From NCBI GenBank assembly GCA_029582265.1, contig JAQQFT010000023.1, positions 4,251,688-4,315,687 on the forward strand: a stretch of 64,000 nt of DNA, written 5' to 3'. The notes beneath the pieces are model-generated. The model did no database searches. It saw only the letters and a list, made by a program, of their open reading frames with translations, and had not been told where the DNA came from. Origin of the DNA: Zoroaster sp. YZ-2022. Taxonomy: Eukaryota > Echinodermata > Asteroidea > Forcipulatida > Zoroasteridae. Position 1 is the first letter of the stretch; each line of letters starts with the position of its first letter. The translations under genes and the position numbers were made by a program. This document shows, piece by piece, positions 22,021-33,484 of the stretch.

Positions 22021-23896
22021 TTTTTGCAGTGCACCAAAAAAGAAGGACATGTGGGTCTGGTAAAGGGCAAACCAAACCACTGATGAACTTATGCACAAAA
22101 CACTCTGTGTGACTCCCTTTTTAAATTGTAAGACAAAAAGTGTGTTTGACTTTGCCACTACCCACACCTTTTTACAATGTGAAATTGGCAATGCAACCAA
22201 AATACCAAGTGACTGTCTGTGGGGCGGTGCTTACTGGAAATTTCACCTGGGCAAGATTGTGTAAATTTTTATTTACTGGGAAAAATATTTACATTTACAT
22301 GGTTTTGAGATCAGTAATCCTTTAGTGAATAATCAACACAATCTATCAAATTACTAGGCCTATCTCACAAAGTGATGAATAAGTCAAAGATGACTGTTAA
22401 ACTCTCACTCTGTCCTTTACTGTTTATAATGCATTTATGTTGGAACAAAGCGTGTTTATTATGCATAGTGTACTGTAACATATAATTTTTGATACAATAA
22501 ATATATCCTAGTGCATACCTGCACAACATGAAAGGGCAGAAATTCAATATGAGTGAAGCAGGGTTGTGAAATTATAGCAAGACGACGAGCGCAGCGCAAA
22601 GTCCTCACGGCCGGGTTCCAGTGCCTGCTTAGGGCCCTGGAAGCTCAGGGTTTTAATGCTCTCTGCGCAATGTGAGCCTTATTTTGGAACATTTTGCCAA
22701 AATTTATGACCAATATTTCAGATATAATTTTGGTTGATTCAAGAGTCACGAGTCAATCATGAGTGACTCATGAATCTTGACTGCATAATGACAAATGAAG
22801 TACATGTTAGGTCTTTCTATGTTTGATATCTGAGCACCCCCGCAAAAAATAAATATTCAATTCTGGTTTATTTAAAAAACACCAAACAAAAAGTCCGAGG
22901 ACTAAAAATATTTGGTTTACAGTAAAAATGTACAGTACCTAAGAAGAACATCTAGAAAGGTAAATAATTTATTAAAAATAGTACCATATAAAACATTACA
23001 AATTAGATTGAGCATTAAAAGAACAATACAGAGTAAAAATTTACAAATAAATAAATAAATAAAAATAATAATGCTCTTACCTATTTTAGCATTAAAATTT
23101 ATGGGCTCCTAAGCTCTAAGGCCTGAAGAAGTGGCCTGTTGGCTCTTCTGAGCAGCTCAGTTGAATGTTTGAATGCTATAAATCGGCCAATCAGCTATAA
23201 TTTATTCCATGGTGAAAAACAAACGCTACAAAATTTCCTTTGTTCAGTTCCAGAACCACTGTGAACAATAATTTGTTGCCACCAAGTCATTTATTTCATC
23301 TTGTGGCGGAAATTTTGTTTCTTTTCAAAGAATGTGTTTGATGCGCTGCATTTGCAACTATGTGGCCTGCCACGATCTATTTATGACATTCTAACGTTAA
23401 ACACATCGACACTGGTTCCCTGCCACTGCTTAGGCAAAAACCAGATGAGCGGGAACCCACGTCTTGAAACCAGCCAAGAACTAGGTCCCAGAGGTTAATG
23501 TCACCTGGTTTGGGAGTGTAAAACCACAACTGGTCATTCATTGTCAACTGCAATACCCCAACTCTTGTCTTGGCTCTAATCCCAAATTGTACATTCAACA
23601 TTCACAGACAGTTCTTTGATGTGAACTAGTGACCCAGAAATTGTGTCTTTTTGGTTTCCAGTTGTCTTGTTTCTTTCTTTAAAATACAGACTGTAGCCAG
23701 GGCTAAGGTGTCTTACAGTTGGCCTATGTTTTTTTAAACTGCTGAGCTTTTTTATTTTATTTACACAATAACTGTGGACTTGGAATAGAGCTCTTACCTG
23801 CTGTCCAATAAAATACTTTATGAAACTATTTACCTGGTTGAAGCTTGCACTGCAGGGTTTCGTTTGAGAACTATTTTATTTATAGTTTGTCAAGTT
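22021..23896. other. Unassigned intergenic sequence with a small microsatellite
   Basis: Cleaner sequence than the preceding block. (AAAT)n lies at 23,045-23,070. A short GC-rich patch at 22,580-22,660 contains 'agggccctgg' and looks like part of an unknown repeat. No gene is recognised. Confidence 0.6.
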
Positions 23897-23899
23897 GTG

Positions 23900-24255
23900 A
23901 GTGTTGTGGCGGTTCTAGCTTACCAGACTCAAGTTCTGGTGTTAGCAGCAGAATGTGGCTCGAATCCCGGCCTGACACTTGTGTCCTTGAGCAAGACACT
24001 TAACCATAATTGCTTCTTCACCCAGGGGTTAAATGGTACCTGTGAAGGCAGAGTTGGTCGATTAGCCTATATGCGCTGTAATGGCAGCAATTGAGCTGTA
24101 TACTCCCAGGGAGCTGAGATGGTTTCAGGAATGATTTATGAGCCTTATGAGCCTTATGAGCCTTATGAGCAGGGGTAATAATATAATGCGCCTTGAGCAC
24201 CACTCAGTTGGTTTGGTGATACGGCGCATATAAGTCCACATTATTATTATTATTA
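23900..24255 (+). mobile_element. tRNA-derived SINE, plus-strand copy
   Basis: The head carries a B-box match (GGCTCGAATCCCGG, 23,957-23,970). A core follows with 'tccttgagcaagacactta' and 'cacccagg', then 'gcgccttgagca' and 'cgcatataagtccaca', and an (ATT)n tail at 24,239-24,255. A second copy lies inverted at 24,626-24,956. The body holds an expanded 9-bp repeat at 24,138-24,170. SINE architecture is clear; the family name is not assigned. Confidence 0.85.
24138..24170. repeat. 9-bp tandem repeat (ATGAGCCTT)n in the SINE body
   Basis: Three full units and a partial one. The inverted SINE copy has only a single 'gctcataaggct' at the equivalent place. Confidence 0.9.
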
Positions 24256-24625
24256 AGTTTAATTTAAGTAGGCATAAGTCATACATTGTAATGTATTGTA
24301 TATAATTTTTGATCATATCTGGCTTTGAATTATTGATAAAACGATTAACTTTACTCACACGTTTAAAGCTACAATTACTAACAACAATCAAATGTAAAGT
24401 GAATAAAACAACACATATCGGCAAACTGCATCGGTGACGGATATTACCACCACAAAATCAAGGCTTCTATCCTGTGCATATTATAGCGATCGAGCGAGTG
24501 TCACACGATCTTGGAAACCATGTGTGTGGGCGCGATTATTTTACCATACCACTAACCCGTCCAAAGCGCGTGTTAAAGTCTATGGACGTGATATTGAAAA
24601 CAGGTCTTAACGTGGAGACTAGTAC
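24256..24625. other. Spacer between inverted SINEs
   Basis: About 370 bp with no recognised feature. Confidence 0.6.
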
Positions 24626-24956
24626 ATAATAATAATAATAATAAGTGTGGACTTATATGGTGCACGTATCCACCAACTGAGTGGTGCTCAAGGCGCATAT
24701 TATTACCCCTGCTCATAAGGCTCTATCATTCCTGAAACCATCTCGGTTCCTGGGATATACAGCTCAATTGCTGCCATTACAGCGCATATAGGGCTAATCA
24801 ACCAACTCTGCTCTCACAGGTACCATTTACCCTGGTGGAGAAGCAATTATGGTTAGTGTCTTGCTCATGGACACAAGTCACGGCCGGATTCGAACCCACA
24901 TTCTGCTGCTAACACCAGAACTTGAGTCCGTAAACTAGACCGCTCGCCACGACACT
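24626..24956 (-). mobile_element. tRNA-derived SINE, minus-strand copy
   Basis: It is the reverse complement of the SINE at 23,900-24,255 and shares the core and end. Its tail is (AAT)n on the plus strand at 24,626-24,644. The B box reads GGTTCGAATCCGG on the minus strand (plus 24,885-24,897). It carries small indels relative to the first copy. Confidence 0.85.
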
Positions 24957-25775
24957 CCACATGGAAGGTTTAGTGGTCGGTAAAAGAACGCGTCGGGGCA
25001 GGCATTACGTTTACATTGATTAATGTGATGGATAACTGAGCGCGTGCGTGCAAGCATGTTCAATTTACGTTACGATCAGTGGGTGCATGTTAACCTCTGC
25101 TCCAGCCTTTATTGTATATTGAGAATATCGGAAATGCGAATTTAATGACTAAATTCGTAATGCAGAATCTACATTAAAAAATCGTAAGAATTCCGCCAAA
25201 ATCGGAATGGTTGGCAGGTATGCTGTGAAAGTCTAGGCCTAAGCGTGGTACACGATCATTTTGGCACAAATTGTGCAGTAAATTTTAGTACCCAACAGTC
25301 AGTGACAAATGTTTGAATCTTGTATAAAGAAATACAAACTTTTATGTCTTTAAACAAATCAGAATGAAATACAACTATTCAATAAAAAACATATTTGTTT
25401 AAGTGTAAACAGATGGGAATAATGAACACCAAAATGAGTCCAACTTCAAACTTCAAAAGATGTCAGCTTAGATTGAATCCCCTTTTGGTGGACTTGGACA
25501 TTGTTTGGGTTTTTCAAAAAATTAAATATTATAACATTACACCAAGACAAGTTACTGTATGTACACTGTATACATGTAGCCAATCAGATCCTTTAAAAAA
25601 CAGTGTGTACAGTGAGGTACTGAGGACATTATGACGGATATTGGTTAAATGATTGCATTTACAATTGTCGATAACCTTCTCTTTATCTGTTGGCTTTCTT
25701 TGTCCGAAGATTGCAGACTTTTTCCCCAAAATTTAAGCAAAAAACTAACTGAAAAAATCTCTTCAAAATAGTTAC
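24957..25775. other. Unassigned sequence
   Basis: No gene, RNA or repeat copy is recognised. Confidence 0.6.
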
Positions 25776-26925
25776 TGATGTTTTAAAAAAGTTCTTTCAG
25801 TTTTTTGAAAATTTCAAAAAAAATTTTTTGAAAGATGAAATCTCGATGAAGTCTTTTCCCGGGATGGTTGATACGCCATGAATTTTTAACCGATAAAAAT
25901 TTTGTTTTTTGATAATCGAAATTCCCAATGTTGAAAATTTTTCTTTTTTTTTCCCGGGTTTTAAAAATTTTTTTTTAAAAAAATATTAAAATTTTTTAAA
26001 AAAGAAAAATGTTTAAATTAAAATTTTCAAAAATAGACGTGACGGGTTTAAAATAAAACGAGCACCAAAATGCTTTTTAGTTTAAACCCAAAATAAATTT
26101 TTTTTTAATTTCTAAAAAAAACCATGCTTCTATGACTATTGTTAAGTGCCCTTTTTTCGTTTCCAAAATTGCAATGTTCAGTTAAAAAGATTTTTTCAAA
26201 AAATGCAAAAAATTTAAAAAAGTAGATTTTTTTTTCATAGTATTTTTGAAAACAGTAAAAATAATCAAATAATATTAATTACCACAACTTAAACAAGTCC
26301 ATTTTTCTTTCCTTCACAATTGAAAAATTTTATAAGAGATAGGGGAAAAAAAAAATTCAATTATCTTTTTTTGAACATAATTCAAATTGAACAGTTACCT
26401 GTTATTACAAAATTTATAATTTACAAATTTATTGTGGAACATTCACATATTGATTTCTGTAGAGGAAAGATTTTTGCAAAAATTCCATGTCCAGGGAAAT
26501 GCACTGTAATGTCCGTCACACTGTTTCGAAAATAGTACAAATAAAAATAAACTTTACTTAAAGTTGATGATGGTATCAAACTGATCATTTTAAATTACAA
26601 TTACCCAAACTGAATTAAATTAAGATCATTTAAAAATGTACAGACATTATGGCTACCCCATTACGCCAAATTTAATTTCATTTTTAAGGCATCTGAATTT
26701 GGGAGGGGAACAAGGATACCACTCAGGAATTGGGGGTGATCAGCCTGAAATTGGCGATATGAGCGGGTTGGGCCCTGATTACTTGTTATCAGGGGATAAA
26801 GATGGGGCAACAAAGCTCCCCCGCGGGGCCCAACAGCCGTTCCAGTGGCAGTGGGAAACACCGGCCTTCATCAACTAACACAATCAGATTTTCAATCAAT
26901 ATTCACATGAACTGATCAAGATTCC
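25776..26925. other. Low-quality patch, then unassigned open stretch
   Basis: 25,776-26,400 is dominated by A/T runs. The stretch 26,636-26,878 is open for 80 codons and of more ordinary composition (contains SGLGPDYLLSGDKDG), and the minus strand is open too. No domain is recognised and no splice site is convincing. Confidence 0.5.
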
Positions 26926-26929
26926 CAGT

Positions 26930-27560
26930 CCCCCCCCCGGGGTCCGCAAGGGCCCCCCGGGTCACCGCCAGCGGCCGGGTTGGCTGCACCGGGACCCACC
27001 GCCCGCCCGCCGTGGCCCGCTGGGGCACCCGACAAAATCATCCGGAAATGGGGAATTAAAAAAGTCACATTTAAACGGTCCGTTGGGGTTATCGCCCCCC
27101 TCGCCCCGGTGGCCACCAAAAAGGGCAATTTTTTTGCTAGGGGCCCCGGGGGAACCCTTTTATACGGTCCGGTTGGCCTACCCGCCCTCTTCGGGCCGGG
27201 GTGGTCCACTGGCGGGGGGCAACGATGTACGGCCCCTGGGGAACCCTTCGATGGTCCGTTGTTGGCCTCCCCGCCCCCTGTCGGTGCCGATGGTGGTCCA
27301 CGGCGGCGGGCAACGGGATAGCGGCCCGCAGGGGAAGCTTCTGCGGTCCGTTTTTCCATCGCCCCTAAGTGGGTGCGGGGGTGGTCCACTGGCGGGCGGC
27401 GAATTTTAAGTTTTCGGTCCCAGGAATTTTTGAGGGTCCGTTTTCATCGCCTAACAGTGCAAATCGAAAAAAATTTTTTTTTTATCGCGGGGGCCCCGGG
27501 GTGGCCAACAACGGCGGGCACCGTTTGCCGCGATAAACCCGGGGGGGCAACATGGTTATA
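26930..27560. repeat. GC-rich minisatellite, period about 90 bp
   Basis: The anchor GGTCCGTT/GGTCCGGTT recurs at 27,077, 27,166, 27,253, 27,345 and 27,435 (spacings 89, 87, 92, 90). 'ggtggtccactggcgg'-type stretches recur between the anchors. Copies are strongly GC-rich in an AT-rich region and distorted by homopolymers. A 157-codon minus-strand frame crosses several units; its P/G/R-rich content follows from the repeat. Confidence 0.75.
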
Positions 27561-28520
27561 GAATGGCTCCGCGTTTTCCCCCAGTTGAGCGGTTTAAACA
27601 TGCGGGGCGATAAAGGGGGAAAAAAAGTGCAGACGGAGGCATGGGGACCAAACCTAGGTTAGGTCTGAAAAAGATCCATTGACTTGCATGTGTTAAAAAA
27701 TATAAATAAATCTATTTACTTATTAAACTGAGGACCCCCACTGATTTGTTCACTGAATGACTGGGACAGCTTTTATTTAATAGGCAAAAAAACAAAAAAA
27801 TGCTTAAACATTACAAATTATAAATAAAAAGTAAAGAACATAATTTCCCTTTTAAAATTAGGTGAAATAAATTACCACAACTGTAATCATGTTTCTAAAA
27901 ACCACTTTTATATTTACATCAGCACCAAAATTATATAAACCAGTCTTGTTGTTTTTTTCCCTCCATGTTCAGATGTTGCAAAATACGGATTTTAATTTTT
28001 TACTTTATTGAATAGCCCAAAGAAAGGCCCCAGTAAAAAACGCGCTCTTTTTAAACGCGTTGTCCCCTCAGTTTTATATTTTATGTGCACCCCCGGTGTT
28101 TTGGGCAATTTGAATGTTTTTTTAGGAGATATAACATTATTATGACAAAACATTTTAAAAAAAGAATACATAATTGCATAGAAAATAATAAAAATCATGG
28201 GGGTTTACAATTAGAAACATTTTGGGCAATTATTAAATTGACACGGATCCTGCAACATTTTCCCCTTAAAACAGACCATATAATTTTATGGGTGATCTTC
28301 AAACTGTTATAATTTTTTTAAAAAACAAAACATTACAAAAAGAGAAAAACCAAAGGAAGATCCAAAAACATTAAATTATTTGTTTGTAAATTAAGTTAAA
28401 CCCTAAAAAGACCGTCCATGTTTATAATTGAAATTTATGAAGACCCCGGAAGATTACTTTGCTTTTTTTTTAAAAAACCCCTCGGGTCGGAATGTAAATG
28501 AAATTATTTTTGGAAATAAT
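27561..28520. other. Low-quality unassigned sequence
   Basis: Inflated homopolymers; no gene or recognised repeat copy. Confidence 0.55.
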
Positions 28521-28522
28521 TC

Positions 28523-28972
28523 TACACTCTAAAAACTCCGGTGGACCCAGAAAAAAACCCGGCCCAAAATTTAGGACATTTGGGCGATGACCGGGGGTTA
28601 GCCCCAAAAACGGTAAATAATCTGACCCAACTTGGGAAAATGACCCGAAAGGGGCTCATACCCAACCCCGGAAAAGGTCAGATTTTTGCCCCGGTTCGGT
28701 CAATGAGAAAGCATGTTTCCATGTTTAACCCCCCCATCCCAAAATGCTGTTTGGCCAGTCACACGGCACTCAAGACACTCACTTGAGTTTTTTTGGTTTT
28801 TTTCCCAAATTGGGGTCAAACCACGGGTCCACAGGCTTTTCTGTCAAGTGGTTTTTTTGACCTTTGACTGCAAAATTTTGATGTTTTTGGGTTTGACCCC
28901 TATCACACCCAAATGTGTTGCTGTTTTGAGTGCACAAAGTAATGGGTTAAGAGATAAAAATTTTGAGTGTCT
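28523..28972. mobile_element. Short GGGTCA-rich element, non-autonomous
   Basis: It starts ACACTCTAAAAACTC, like the right end of the 5.5-kb insertion read inward, and ends near 'attttgagtgtc', an imperfect inverse. The inside carries many TGACCC/GGGTCA-like units. At about 450 bp it would be a small relative of the insertion ends. The consensus is degraded here, so a target duplication cannot be read. Confidence 0.5.
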
Positions 28973-29879
28973 TTGGTGTTAAACCATAGGGGGGAAGAAC
29001 CCTTTATCTATAAACAATCAAATAAAACAAATTTTTTTTTTTATGTAACTTTATAAACTGTTAATTTTTAGAAAATTTTTAAAAAACATTTTTTTATGGG
29101 GGAACACATGTTTACCTTGTTAGGGGCCTATAGAGACAAACAATGTAATTTGAAAGGAAAATAAAATGAAAAAAAACAAACAATAATGAAATGATCTTCC
29201 GATTTTATATTTTTTATTTTCCTTTTAAAAAACATGTTCATAAATAGTCTTTTTAAAGTTTTTTTTTAAAGGTGGCAATATGCAATAAAAGGACATGAAT
29301 CAAAATTCAGTTCTAGTGACTGAAAATAATACCACAGTAAGGCATATTCGCATTGTGATGCATAAATGAGCCAGTTTTAAATTTTCAACGGTGTTCCCAT
29401 CCTTAAAAGGGGTTTTTAAATTTCCCTTTACCAATTTGGTTTATAAATTAGGCAATTTTTGGGTTGAATATCCCAATGCTGTAAAATAAATATAAACAAT
29501 GAAGACTGGGGATTTTTATAAGTTTACATGCCCCAACCCCGGGGGATTCAGCCACAATACCCATTTTACAGACCCCCAAACAGATTTTAACACACACTTG
29601 TGGGGATTTTTGGGCCCAGTCAAAAAAAACCCAGTACTATCAGTTCTAACATTTAAAAATACACTGAATAACCTAGATGTGTCTTGGTCATGAAAAAAAC
29701 CCCATGAAGGTGCAGACTCCCACGAAGGATAGGTCCTATAAATTAATTGGGTAAAACTTGTAGTTTGCATGGTGAGGATGAAAATTTAAAGACAATTGCG
29801 GTGACACCAGGGGAATTAAATTGAGTAATTTTCAAAAAAAGAACTGAGGTAACCGCGCCGATCGATTTGACCCCCCCTA
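28973..29879. other. Low-quality unassigned sequence
   Basis: No gene is recognised. 29,790-29,870 resembles 14,525-14,605 in the same orientation ('gcggtgacacca'). Confidence 0.55.
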
Positions 29880-31790
29880 AATTAGTTTATTTATAAATTA
29901 ATTTGAAACATACGAACTCCTTGAAAAAAAAGATCAACCCCACACTGGCTTTGATTAAAAAGTTAAAAGACTTGACACCTGAGCAGAAAAGTGGCTGTTT
30001 GTGTGAAAATTTTATGAAAAAGGGTTCACTGTTAAATTTCGGTAAAAGGGGGAAAAATTTTTTTTAAAAGTGTGAAGGTTTAATACTTGTGTCAATTGAT
30101 ATGAGGGGTTATATAAAACATGTCAATTTACTAAAAAAGAAAATGTATAATATTTTCCCGATCCGGTATAAATGTTAAATTTTTCAAAAAGAAATTTTTT
30201 GTTAATCAATAGTTCCCTTATACAATCTCAGTTTAGTTTAATGATACATCCTAAAATTCCTTACAAATGATGGCAATTAATCCTTATTCAATGTAAAAAA
30301 AACAAACATTTTGCTTTCTCAATGATGTTAGAATTGAATGACAAAAATCTTTTACAAATTTGACCGAGGCCTATGCCTGTGTTTTAAAAATGTTTTAATG
30401 CAGGATTTTCAAACCCCAAATAACCCTAGGTCAATAAATGACTTGGTGGCATCCTGTAGTGGCATGACAAAGGTTGTTTTTGCCCTTTCCCCTTAACTCT
30501 GATGGTAAAAAGGGAAGGAACAAGGTTGGGCTCCTGCAAACCCTCTGGATACTTGGACAGAAAAATAATTGAAAAAGAAATTTTTTCATGGAATAAGATT
30601 TTTTAAAAATTGACTATTTTAAATTTTTAAAAAAATGGAATTTCCCCCAATTTTTAAACTTTTTTTTGTGTTCGTTTTTTTAATATTGAGGCGGAAAAGA
30701 AAATAAGCCCAAATTTATTATGCCCTTAATTAAACAAGAGAAACTTGTTTCATATTGGTTTTTTTATACATTGGGGATATTTTGTTTTAAAAATTTTTTT
30801 GGGACCGGTACCCTTCTGAAATAAAAACCCAAAAACACACCCCTTAATAATATTATTTTTCCAATTAATCTGCCCATGTTCATGTTTTTCTTTTTTTTCT
30901 GTATATTCATAAAAAATTAATAAATAATTGTTTGAGTGCAGAAAATTTACATGATGTTCTCTCCTACCTTGAGTGTTAGAGGGTTGCCCCTGAAAAGATG
31001 ATCAACCGTTGTTAAAAATAAACATATCATGTACAGTTAAAAAAAACATGTTTTAAAAGAGGATGAAGAATAAGGGGTCAGTAACAAAAAACAAAAGTTA
31101 GAAACCCCCTCATTTATTATCAGGATGATGAGATTTAATTTCAAAAAAAATTAGCAACTTCAGAAAATGTTATAGAATAGAATAATGGCCCCTTTTCCCT
31201 TCCCTCCATGAGGGACATTTTTTTCTCAGAAAAGGGGGCCTGATTGTTTCAGGCCTATTTTAGCTTGCTTAGAAAAAAAGTGCCGACCCCAGAGCCCAGT
31301 ACAAACCACCACAAAGTCACAAGACCGACAAAAATACGACACGGTCTAACTTTACCCCAAGTTTTACTAGTATCAAAACGTTATAGTATGAAGGTGTGTG
31401 TTTTGTTAATAAAACAGGAAATAAATCATGTCCACATATCATGAAAATGATGCCCCCTCCATCCTTTTACAGAACAATGACAAAATGGGTTAACCCCCTG
31501 CAAAATACACTTTACATGGCAACACCATGCCCGACCTGGTAAAAATTTCGAAAAAGGGTTTTTTGTAAGTCATTATCTGTATACTATAAAACGAACATAC
31601 ATGTAAAATTTAAAAGGAGTTTACATATTAATGAAAAAGTAATAAGACCCTTCCATTAATTGTGAAATGTTTCCCCAACGATCATTGGGAAAAACACATC
31701 GTACGGTTAAAAGGGCGTTGGGGGACCGCCCTCACGTATTTTTTTGCCAATAAAAGGGTATTTGGACATGCGTAAACAATATCTTTAAGG
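29880..31790 (-). pseudogene. Inverted, damaged copy of the candidate gene start (4,905-7,200)
   Basis: Read on the minus strand, this block follows 4,905-7,200 in order. It has promoter-like remains (about 31,690-31,790), the exon 1 region ('cccaatgatcgttgg' near 31,680), the exon 2 region (about 30,850-31,030), and the intron part around 6,400 ('aaccttgttcc' near 30,520). The exon 1 equivalent lacks several bases and exon 2 is not open. The whole block shows homopolymer inflation, so the damage may be sequencing error rather than decay. Apart from position, I cannot tell a pseudogene from a badly read real duplicate. Confidence 0.65.
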
Positions 31791-32049
31791 TGGTTCCTGA
31801 TTCTGTCAAAAATTAATATTAATGGATTGAAAATTTAATAGTAGTATGAAATTTTCGAGTGTTATTTTATAATTATGGTTGGTTGAATATTAGCCTCTCC
31901 CAAAGGCCTGTTTGTCAAAGTAGGCCACATCCTGTGATTTTAAAAATAATTTTTGGGGAAATACTGAAAAAAATGCACATTGGAAAAAACCGAAAAATAG
32001 GGGGTTTTCTAGTGTTGCAGTAAAACACCTTGATTATAGTTCGGGTTTC

Positions 32050-33460
32050 CCGACGGGCCACGTTATTTTGGGGGCCGGCCTCGAGGGATCCCCCCATTTA
32101 AACAATCCACGTCTGTCTTTGGGGTGGCAGCCCCCCACGGGCAACTGTCTATTTTTGGCGGTGGTCGGAGCCGCCCGACAGCTAGTGGTCCACGTCGCGG
32201 GTGGCAGCCGCGGGGTAAACCGCAGGTCTCGCTGAGGTCCCTGTCTATTTTGGGCGGTGGCCTCGGTAGGGTTTCCCCCGATTACAGCTAGGGGCCACTG
32301 CCTGTTTTGGGTGGCAGCTCGCTGACAATTAAAGCCCCCGGTCTGGGGGGTCAACTGTCTTTTTGGGCGGGCCCATTAGGCATGCCGCCCGATTCACTAT
32401 GGGCCCCGTCTGTCTTGGGGGCAGCCCCCCCCCCGGTAAAGGGCCCGGTCTCGTGACGGTCCACTGTTATTTTGAGCGGGTGGCCTGGAGGCTGCCCCAT
32501 TACGTGTGGTCCACTGTCTGTCTTGGGGAGCCCCCCGGGGGGTAACCCTGGTTGTGGTCCCCTGTCATTTTTTGGGGCGACCCGGTAGGCATGCCGCCCA
32601 AACCCCCTAGTTCCACCCTTTTTTCTTTGGGGGGAGCCGGGGGGTGCCCCAGGTCTGTGACCCCAAATGTTTTTTGGGCGGAGGGCCCCTAGGCATCCCC
32701 GAACAGCTAGTGGGCCCCTGTCTGTTTGGAGTGGCACCCGCGGTAACCCCAGGTCTCGCTGGCGGTCCATGTCTATTTTGGGCGGTTGGTGAATGCCGCC
32801 CGAACACAGGGGCCATGTCTGTCTTGGGTCACCCCCCGGCGGTAAGCCGCTAGGGGTTTGTGACGGGCCCTGTCGGAGCGGGAGGCCCGTGGATGCCGCC
32901 CAACACTAGTGGGCCCCTGTCTTGGGGGCGCCCGCTGCGGGAAGCCCCGGTCTGCTACGGTCCACTGTCTATTTTGGCCGGGGCCCCGAGGCATGCCGCC
33001 CCAAAAACCCAGGGGCCACCTGTCTTGGGGGGCAGCCCGCTAGGTAAGCCCCGGGGCTCGCTGGGCGGGCCCCTGTCTTTTTGACGGGGGCCCCGAGGCA
33101 TGCCGCCCCATTAAACCGTGGCCCCCCGTCGGGGGCAGCCCGCTGCAAGCCCCAGGTCTCGCGACGTCCCTGTTATTTTGGAGGGGGGTCCGGGAGGCAT
33201 GCCGCCAATTTCCACAGTGGTCCACTGTCTGTTTGGAGGCAGCCGTGCGGGAAGGGCCCGGTCTCGGGGGGCCCCTGTTATTTTGAGCGGAGGCCTCGTA
33301 GATGCCCCGATTCAGCAGTGGTCCCTGTCTGTCTTGGGGGCACCCCCCACGATAAGCCGCTAGGTCTGCTGCGGGCCCTGTCATTTTGGGGCGGTTGGCC
33401 CCTGAACATCGCCCTTGGCACCCCTGGTGGGCCATTGGGTTTCAAGTCGCGGCCCATGCC
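32050..33460. repeat. GC-rich minisatellite, period about 103 bp, dimeric
   Basis: A CTGTCTATTTTGGGCGG-like anchor recurs 13 times (32,145, 32,241, 32,355, 32,464 ... 33,275, 33,378), mean spacing about 103 bp. Between anchors a second half-unit begins 'ccactgtctgtcttggg', so each unit is made of two related halves of about 51 bp, one containing 'ggcatgccgccc' and the other 'ggcagcccgctgcgg'. Open frames occur on both strands and read as P/G/R-rich 17-18-residue repeats (for example QNRQGP on the minus strand), repeatedly broken by indels. Confidence 0.85.
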
Positions 33461-33484
33461 ACCGGCGCCTTTAAAAAACCCCAA

